Assembly (NCBI RefSeq): GCF_001949145.1
Contig: NW_019091500.1
Coordinates: 66,477 to 126,476, forward strand
Source: Acanthaster planci
Lineage: Eukaryota > Echinodermata > Asteroidea > Valvatida > Acanthasteridae
Length of the DNA stretch: 60,000 nucleotides
Direction of reading: 5' to 3'
The translations under genes were made by a program, and so were the position numbers. Under the pieces are notes generated by a model that had not been told where the DNA came from, made no database searches, and saw only the letters and a program-made list of their open reading frames with translations. Shown piece by piece: positions 54,111 to 60,000 of this stretch; position 1 is the first letter of the stretch; every line of letters starts with the position of its first letter.

Positions 54111-55491
54111 GTATGTATTTTACGTCCAAAAGCTATACGGGCGTTTCACAAAAGTGCGCCACCAAGAGTTTGCAATGCGTCGGCCAATCACAATGCACAA
54201 ATTCTGTCGACCCAGTGCACGTTTGGAAAGGGTCGACAAATTTCGCGCTTTATGATTGGCCAACGCGTTGTAAACTGTTGGTAATGCACTATTGTGAATC
54301 GCCCGTATTAAAGGAAACTCTTTTTGATTATTCCAGATTTGATTATAACTTCAACAGCCCTAAATATGCGGGGGGGGGGGAGTGGGCAATAACTTATTGG
54401 CCACTGTCAACGAATCAATAACTCTCTGAGGGCGTTGTCTTTGTAACAAATAAACTTGAGGGTTTACCAGACGGAGTGGTTGGAATTGTCAAGGGCTAGT
54501 GGCTTGTATCTATGTTAAATTCGGACGAAAATCGGTACTAAAATGCTTTTTCGCAATCGAGTGGAGGGATAAATCCATTTTTACTTACCAAGTTTTTTTT
54601 TACCATAAGGGATTGGATAAAATTTGTCACCAATTTACTTTCCACTCTAATAAGCCTACAATCAAAACTGGAATAAAAACTCAAAATGGTATAATAAACT
54701 TACAGTAATGTAAATTTTAGGGGTCTTGTCGAGTGATTAATACACCAATTCTTGTAAAGGTATCAGCGGCGGATCTAGCTGTCAGGAAAGGGGGGGGGGT
54801 TGAGGGCGTCCGAAGGCATCATTCACCGTTCCCTGATGAATACAAAACTTAACTATAGATGGATAGATGGACTTACTCATTTCCCGTCATTTCGTCCGCT
54901 GCTGAACGGGGGGGGGGTGCAACCCCGCCCCTCTTTAGATCCGCCTCTGGGTATTTATCAATTTTATCGGTGGCAATTTGTATACTGGTTTGCAACACGA
55001 GGCTTATCTTCGAGTGATGCACATCAAATCAAAATGCCTGGTTATACAGAAAAGTCAAAAGCGACTCCAATCGAATGACGAAACTCACTTGCGTGCAGGC
55101 TATATTCGTGAAATTGAGGGTCGCGTGTATCTTGGCAACTCTTCTAATCGATCAGGCATTTAATGCGCGAAACGATCTCCCTTCCGGCGTTGTGCTATTA
55201 GGCCAAATTTGGTCTAATTCTTGTGAGATTTTATCCACGCTGGACACGATTTCTTGATGTTGCCTTGTCCTTATTCTGTTTGTATATGGTGCTTTAGGTG
55301 TGTGGACGTGTCAAGAAGGGTCCATCGAGGTGGAGTATCGGGATTGGAATCAAGGCGAACCCAACAACTTGGGCCAAGAGGAAGACTGTGGTTCCGTTTG
55401 GGGCAACACTAAGAAATGGAACGACACACCATGTAGTTTGGATTACTCTGTGATATGCACACGACCTGCTGCACCGGTGCTCCACTTCTGA
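53813..55491 (+). CDS. Secreted C-type lectin, two exons
   Basis: Small soluble lectin, 163 residues, probably binding sugars with Ca2+ outside the cell. Exon 1 is 53813-54110, exon 2 is 55298-55491 (phase-1 intron; GTATGT donor, TTTAG acceptor). Signal peptide MVLPKRFIFGLISLHL is followed by one CTLD: HACPFGWTQWTGKCYK, TWFDAKVEC, KEETDFLLS, then NQGEPNN (mannose-type EPN), EEDCGSVW and KWNDTPC (WND), final Cys in SVIC. All six long-form cysteines are seen. The start is chosen at the ATG matching the paralogue at 59757, although the frame is open from 53651. The gene is nested, in opposite orientation, in an intron of the discoidin/thrombospondin gene. Related in fold but not closely to the CTLDs in the ABCA gene. 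Confidence 0.88.
54136..54307. mobile_element. MITE family 1, copy 3
   Basis: TACGGGCGTTTCACAAAAGT to TATTGTGAATCGCCCGTA, near-perfect terminal inverted repeats of about 17 bp with TA at both ends. In the lectin intron, 26 bp after the donor. Confidence 0.88.
54764..54949. mobile_element. MITE with CAGCGGCGGATCTA termini
   Basis: Left CAGCGGCGGATCTA and right TAGATCCGCCTCTG are inverted repeats, each followed inward by a G- or C-run. About 186 bp, in the lectin intron. A related terminus occurs near 59143 (ACCAGCGGTGTATCCAGC plus G-run). Confidence 0.65.
55298..55491 (+). CDS. C-type lectin exon 2 and stop
   Basis: VWTCQEGSIEVEYRDWNQ, EPN, WND and the final cysteine, ending APVLHF with TGA at 55489-55491. 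Confidence 0.9.
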
Positions 55492-56347
55492 CGACTTCCT
55501 TCATGCTGAGATCTGATAACATTTTAGTTATATTGATGCTGAATTATCGTTCGTCCTCGACGGTTTACTCATAACTTCACAAGCATTAGCAATGATTGCA
55601 CAGTCTCACACTAAATAACTTTTCTCTTCTGTAGCGGATGATCGGATGAATACGTGAATTATTGTTCCTGAACGCTAAAATTCACCATTAATTAAAAACA
55701 AAAACAAAATATAGAAACTCTCGAGGAAATCATAAAAGACGAGTACTGTGCATCTCAGTTCGCAACAGAAATTTGTGAAAAATATAGAATGATTGTTTAG
55801 CCTTCATTGTCAAAAGAACAGCGATGTTTATAGGGCCCAAGTAACTGCCAAACTTTCTGAAGCTATTGTCCATGATGTTTGTGGTAGGACAAAACTATAT
55901 AAGAAACTGATAACACCTTAACAGTTTTCAGACAAACTGTTAAATGGAATAATCATTGTTCCTGTTTTGTGATTTTCGTGATCACTGGATGGGTATATCC
56001 GGTACTTAAAAATATTTTCTGCTTTTTCCTGGCTTGCTGAATTATACAAAATAAAACCAATGTAAGCCTCACGATATTTTCCTTCCATATTTCTCCTCCA
56101 AGTCTGTGGTACTTCAACGTAAGGCCACACTAAATGAGAGTTTAATGATTTACCTTGGCTTGATAATCGGCTTCGTCAGGTCAGTGGTTGGCAGAGGCGG
56201 CATGCATAAATGAGAGTTGACCTTCATCGGAAAACAAGACCGTTATTATAGAAAAAAAGACCCTGCATTATCATTTTTATCGTAAGTGCCAAGGTTGACC
56301 ATACCAAGCACGGTCAACAGAGTGGTTCTCGTATGAGTCTTGAGCTC

Positions 56348-56483
56348 AACCAGGAGAGGGCGCACTTTTCCCAGCAACACAAGCTCCTTTGGCATGAAAT
56401 GCGCGCCAAACAGTCGCATCGCTACCAGAAATACGAACACTTCCATCAACATGGCTCTTTTCAACCGATGAAGAGGTGCTTCC
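56348..56483 (-). repeat. Dispersed repeat family 2, copy 3
   Basis: Minus strand: TTCATCGGTTGAAAAGAGCC ... GTGCGCCCTCTC. It extends the open frame downstream of the discoidin exon and should not be taken as coding. Confidence 0.72.
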
Positions 56484-56578
56484 ACAGCTACTATTTTTAG
56501 GAAAACAGAAGTTTGACTACAAATAAAATAAAAGCAAGGAACATCGTATATTTTGAGAACCAAAAAGGGATTACATAC

Positions 56579-56731
56579 ATTGCATCCGTTTCTCCTGGGG
56601 CAGCCGACGATCCCAAAAGGCAGGCCCACATGGTTGTGCCAGGAGAGTGGTAGGATCCGCAAGTATTGGCCGTAGACTTCACCAAAGGTGACCTCCACGA
56701 CCGTTACCTGATCCGTATTGCCAGTAACCAC
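56579..56731 (-). CDS. F5/8C (discoidin) domain exon 3
   Basis: 51 codons, phase 0-0, acceptor TTACAG, donor GTATGT. VVTGNTDQVTVVEVTFG, GQYLRILPLSWHN and FGIVGC: the end of a discoidin fold (GNxD, RI.P..W, GC). Confidence 0.83.
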
Positions 56732-57171
56732 CTGTAAAGAGTCAGTCTTACTGTGAACATGTTGGCACATTACATGCACCACAAATTAAACGCTTTATTT
56801 TGAAAAACAAATGACAACATTTAACCATATAAAGCTGTGACTTGGACTGAAATTCTACCAATTCATTACATTAATTTCCCAATAAAGTCCTTTTTTTCAA
56901 ACTCAATCAATCCTAACAGCAGACTGTTTCTTTGTTTATCACGAATCATCTAGTTATTAAAACCAATGGTTTTATTCACTCGTTAGGTAAAGCTTTGGGA
57001 CCAATAAATGACTTCTAAGCATGAATAAAGTCACTTTCATCCATTCGCTCTGTATATGCAAATTTGCTCGACACCAACTTTGATCCTTGGTCGCAAGTGA
57101 CATGCAATTCTCGGTTACATGTCAACAGAGGTCGCCACTGTGAGACAGGAGAAGCTAATTGGAATGCTTAC

Positions 57172-57356
57172 CAACGGTGCACTCTCCTGATAGGTGATGT
57201 GTTTCCAATTCCACGAAGCGTTGGAGTAAGCTAAGGAGAACGTTTCCACCCACGCGTCCTCGTTCCCACATCCTTGGGTAAGGAGACTGGAGAAGATGTG
57301 GAGAGCTGTCATGTTGCTGGTACCAAGGGCGGTGTCCGACGGGTCAGGGATCCAAC
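57172..57356 (-). CDS. F5/8C (discoidin) domain exon 2
   Basis: 185 nt, phase 1-0, acceptor CATCAG, donor GTAAGC. GWIPDPSDTALGTSNM, LLTQGCGNEDAWVETFSLAY and NWKHITY: the TQG...WV..F.L.YS core of the domain. Confidence 0.83.
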
Positions 57357-57801
57357 CTGATGAAAAAGATGAAAACGAACGTGAACACGACTTGCACAAA
57401 CTTTAAAGATTAAAGCTCCATAGGGCTTAGCTTCTAAAATTCCAAGATGTCTCAAAGTGTTAATGAAGATTAGTTTCTTCCCAAACTGCGCATTTCTGGT
57501 TGTAATTCTGAGGTTAAATGATAAAATTTTTCTACACCAATTCCATGTTATTTGAAATTTAGATGCAATGCTACAAATCCTGTAAAGTGTACCGGTATTA
57601 AAATTTGCAAAGCAAAAGCCGGAGAGAAAACTTCTACCAAACTGACCCGACACATTTTGTGCAATCAGTCTGTCATATCTTCGTTTGTTTCTTTGTACGT
57701 CCTGCCTAGACATGAATTAGAATCTTCGCTACGTATCATTTTCAGGCATAAGGCCATTACCATACAATGTACCAAGACAGAGTTTATTTGGTGATACTTA
57801 C

Positions 57802-57953
57802 CAGCGCCGATAGCATTAGGAAGGTCAGCTTCCCAATTCAGCCTTGCTCTCTCCAGTTTGTTTAACCATCTCAGCAAGGAGGATGCAAACAGCATGCTGT
57901 CTGTGATCCAACAGCTCTCCATGCTGAGTGGAGCAGTACAATATTCAAGACAA
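57802..57953 (-). CDS. F5/8C (discoidin) domain exon 1, 5' end uncertain
   Basis: Donor GTAAGT, phase 1 out. EYCTAPLSMESCWITDSMLF matches the C..PLGMESG.I.DS start of F5/8C domains. No convincing acceptor with polypyrimidine tract is visible upstream, and no signal peptide exon was found, so the 5' boundary is approximate. Confidence 0.68.
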
Positions 57954-59698
57954 ACCATGCGAAAACAAAACTTTCAAATAAGTAATGAACATTATCTTGT
58001 ATTGTAATTATTGGTAACTGAGCATAGGACAAACCAATATCATCTTTTGTTCTCATTGGATGTATGTGGGTTTAGTGAAAAACTCATTGAGACTAGGCAT
58101 ATGTCTTGTTTAATTGGTTCTGAAAAAGGTCTCTATTATTCAACGAAGACAGGAAAGTCAAGTCTCTTTCGTATCGTTATGAAAACTGAGACGGCCTGAT
58201 ATTGCGAGCTTGTAATTTTGTAAATAAATGTGGGATTGAAGTATTTGTATTAGAATATATTTCATTTTGATGTTATTTGAATATCTTTATCCCCTAAACA
58301 GAAATGATCATATATTGTAAAACAATTACACATCTTTGTTATACGTAATGTGCTTAAAATATGCATATTAAATTTTATATTCAAATGTATACCCCCTACT
58401 CATTCCCTAAGCCCTGCCCACACCCATCACACAAACGTTTTTGTGGACAAAAGAAGCGTTGAATGTTTAGATTCATGTCTGCATCTTTTTTATCTGAAAT
58501 GATGGAAGTTCCTTGGTGACTTCATAAATATTAACGGTGCAGCCTCCTAATGCGTTTCACGATGTTTTGGGTCGTAGGCCTATATTATCAAAAACTAACC
58601 AATGTTATCTGTGAAAATATATTGCTCCTTTCAAGTTTTCAGTGCAGACGAATCCAGCGATGTTTCACAGGACACACCCGATTCCAAAACCCAGTAAGGT
58701 TCGTTTGCACGCAGCGACTGTGAGTTATAACAATCGTTACCGCTCGTGATGGGAGCCACTTTGCGTGGAGTAACCATGGTCACCGGATTCGTTAGGAGAA
58801 ATAATGGAGAGCTAATTGACTAAAAGTGGCCAGACTTTTTTGTGGCTCATGTCGATAGATGAGCATTGTACTACCATCCTACCAGTTGTTAACTATTAGG
58901 CTTTCGATTGATGCAAACGACACAGCAGACACGTATATATTTCTCGTTTCACGCAAAATACCGAAGAAAACACTTCGTAAAACTTGGTTTGACATTCGTA
59001 CTGAGTGACTGGCAGAAAAGCCGTCGAGCTAGGTGGAAGGGAGCACGCCCCTGACAAAACATTCCAAAATAAAAGGTATAACGAAAATATAAAAGGATAA
59101 AAGGAGACGACCCTTATTGTCGGCTTGAAAACCAGCGGTGTATCCAGCTTTTGGTGGGGGGGGGGCGGCAAATTCAAAAGCAAATGCTGCTTCGGGCTTA
59201 TTCAACATGATGTAGAGAAAAAAATTAAAAGCCTTACAGTCCAGACATCGTTGCTTTTATTTGCTGGTGTTGTTTTCTTACGGATTTGGTGCTAGCATTT
59301 GATAAATATTTCTTTCCAGCTTGCCCATTCTTTATTAAAAAAAAACCTGTTGAATACGCCACTGTTGAAAACAACCCGACACTGACCCCCGACACTGACC
59401 CCTTTAACGTTCGTTTATCATATTTCAGCTGATTACTCCCCCTGAAAATTGTTCCCCTTCCCAACTTCGTTTTTCTCCCAGTAAAAATCCTGGCCTCGCC
59501 CATGTCAAAGTCTGTCACTCATTGGTCTGCGAAGCCCTCGTCGAGCGAGCGTCCATTACATCGAGTAAGGGCATTCCTGCAAATTATACAATGCAATTAT
59601 AGGCCCTTTGTGTTGTAGGCAGTTCATAGTAAGCTAGACTGGTGGAGCTTGATCGTTTGCGTCTTGCGGAAGTAATGCGACAATCTTGAAATCGAAGC
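57954..59698. other. Region without a supported gene
   Basis: AT-rich. One TAGGCCTA at 58575 and a possible MITE terminus with a G-run near 59143-59165. Should contain the 5' end of the discoidin gene if that gene is complete, but I cannot identify it. Confidence 0.45.
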
Positions 59699-59707
59699 TA
59701 TATTTAA
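59699..59707 (+). promoter_or_regulatory. TATA-box candidate for the second lectin gene
   Basis: TATATTTAA, 50 bp before the ATG at 59757. This implies a short 5' UTR of roughly 25 bases. Confidence 0.5.
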
Positions 59708-59756
59708 GCGAGGAGCTGAACTAAACAGGTAGGAATCAGTTGGTAACATCAAAACC

Positions 59757-60000
59757 ATGTTACCAAAACGATTCATTTTTGGCTTAAGCCTTCATTTGTT
59801 GCTGGGATGCACAGGTGGTACCGACATGAGGTGTGTGGTAATTGGAAAGGCGTGTCCTCCAACTTGGATCCAGTGGGGGGACAAATGCTACAAAGTCACC
59901 GAGCCACTGACGTGGTTTGAAGCAAAAGGAGAGTGCATCAAGATGGAGAGTGGTTTTGCTGCCCCAAATTCAGACCAAGAAACTGATTTTCTTCTTACCC
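59757..60000 (+). CDS. C-type lectin paralogue, first exon, cut by the window end
   Basis: MLPKRFIFGLSLHLLLGC signal peptide, then GKACPPTWIQWGDKCYK, LTWFEAKGEC and DQETDFLL. Close paralogue of the 53813 gene: same LPKRFIFG start and same CTLD layout. The exon continues beyond 60000; EPN/WND cannot be assessed. Confidence 0.88.
   Translation, partial: MLPKRFIFGLSLHLLLGCTGGTDMRCVVIGKACPPTWIQWGDKCYKVTEPLTWFEAKGECIKMESGFAAPNSDQETDFLLT

Larger units (their letters stand above)
46544..57953 (-). pseudogene. Discoidin/GCC-repeat/EGF/thrombospondin-type-3/thrombospondin-C gene, probably broken
   Basis: Modular secreted adhesion-type gene. Domain order from the 5' side: F5/8C (discoidin) domain over three exons (57953-56579), cysteine-rich GCC2/GCC3-like exons near 52.5 and 52.2 kb, an EGF of thrombospondin type (51503-51364), a Ca-binding EGF (47909-47836), thrombospondin type 3 repeats (47332-47074 and 46898 onward) and the start of a thrombospondin C-terminal domain (to 46544). 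Defects: TGA at a conserved Cys codon (47162-47164), a frameshift near 46800 at a C-run, shifted frame inside the first EGF and two lost EGF cysteines. No signal peptide exon and no C-terminal end were found. Either a decaying pseudogene or a gene with assembly errors. Confidence 0.6.

Noticed and set aside
54111-54421. Extension of the lectin ORF past 54110
   Set aside because: It reads through a splice donor into a MITE; the true continuation is the exon at 55298.
56246-56578. C-terminal extension of the discoidin exon ORF
   Set aside because: Lies past the GTATGT donor and within dispersed repeat family 2.
59132-59175. MITE terminus similar to the 54764 element
   Set aside because: Only one end with a G-run is visible; no matching inverted end found, so not listed as an element.

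Overview
The window is intron-rich animal DNA with no prokaryotic features. It resembles a marine deuterostome invertebrate, most likely an echinoderm. This is an inference from the density of C-type lectin and discoidin/EGF/thrombospondin modules, tRNA-derived SINEs, many small inverted-repeat transposons, and a recurring TAGGCCTA palindrome.

Region 1 (1-26.8 kb, minus strand) is the main find: the 5' half of a giant ABCA-subfamily transporter gene, closest in motifs to ABCA12/ABCA13 and continuing past the left edge. I could place 33 coding exons with consensus splice sites. Their summed length is 5541 nt, exactly 1847 codons, and every intron phase is compatible. The gene starts like a typical ABCA protein: MGVLGQ start, first membrane segment, then the KAMPSSG...FLQ segment. 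The first extracellular domain (ECD1) is then enlarged by tandem copies of a four-exon unit (A, B, C, D; phases 1-0, 0-0, 0-2, 2-1). Seven units are complete or begun. After units 2 and 5, a two-exon C-type lectin domain (phases 1-2, 2-1) sits between D and the next A. The ten-exon block with a lectin domain (exons 9-18) is itself duplicated (exons 22-31). An ABCA transporter with C-type lectin domains spliced into a repeat-expanded ECD1 is, to my knowledge, an undescribed architecture. Membrane segments 2-6 and the ATPase domains should lie to the left.

Region 2 (26.8-42.5 kb) has no gene I can support. It holds a foldback element with an internal 23-24 bp minisatellite, a second long inverted repeat, decayed LINE reverse-transcriptase fragments and a possible noncoding 5' exon of the ABCA gene near 36.4 kb.

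Region 3 (42.6-45.3 kb, plus strand) is a compact four-exon SLC16-like (monocarboxylate transporter-like) MFS gene encoding 424 residues.

Region 4 (46.5-58 kb, minus strand) is a discoidin (F5/8C), GCC2/GCC3-type cysteine-rich, EGF, thrombospondin type 3 and thrombospondin C-terminal gene. Its downstream half carries a nonsense codon at a conserved cysteine, a frameshift, compensating shifts and lost cysteines. It is probably a pseudogene, unless the assembly has errors. A functional-looking secreted C-type lectin gene (53.8-55.5 kb, plus strand, with EPN and WND motifs) is nested in one of its introns. A paralogue starts at 59.76 kb and runs off the right edge. Several small inverted-repeat (MITE-like) families are scattered through 41.5-56.5 kb.
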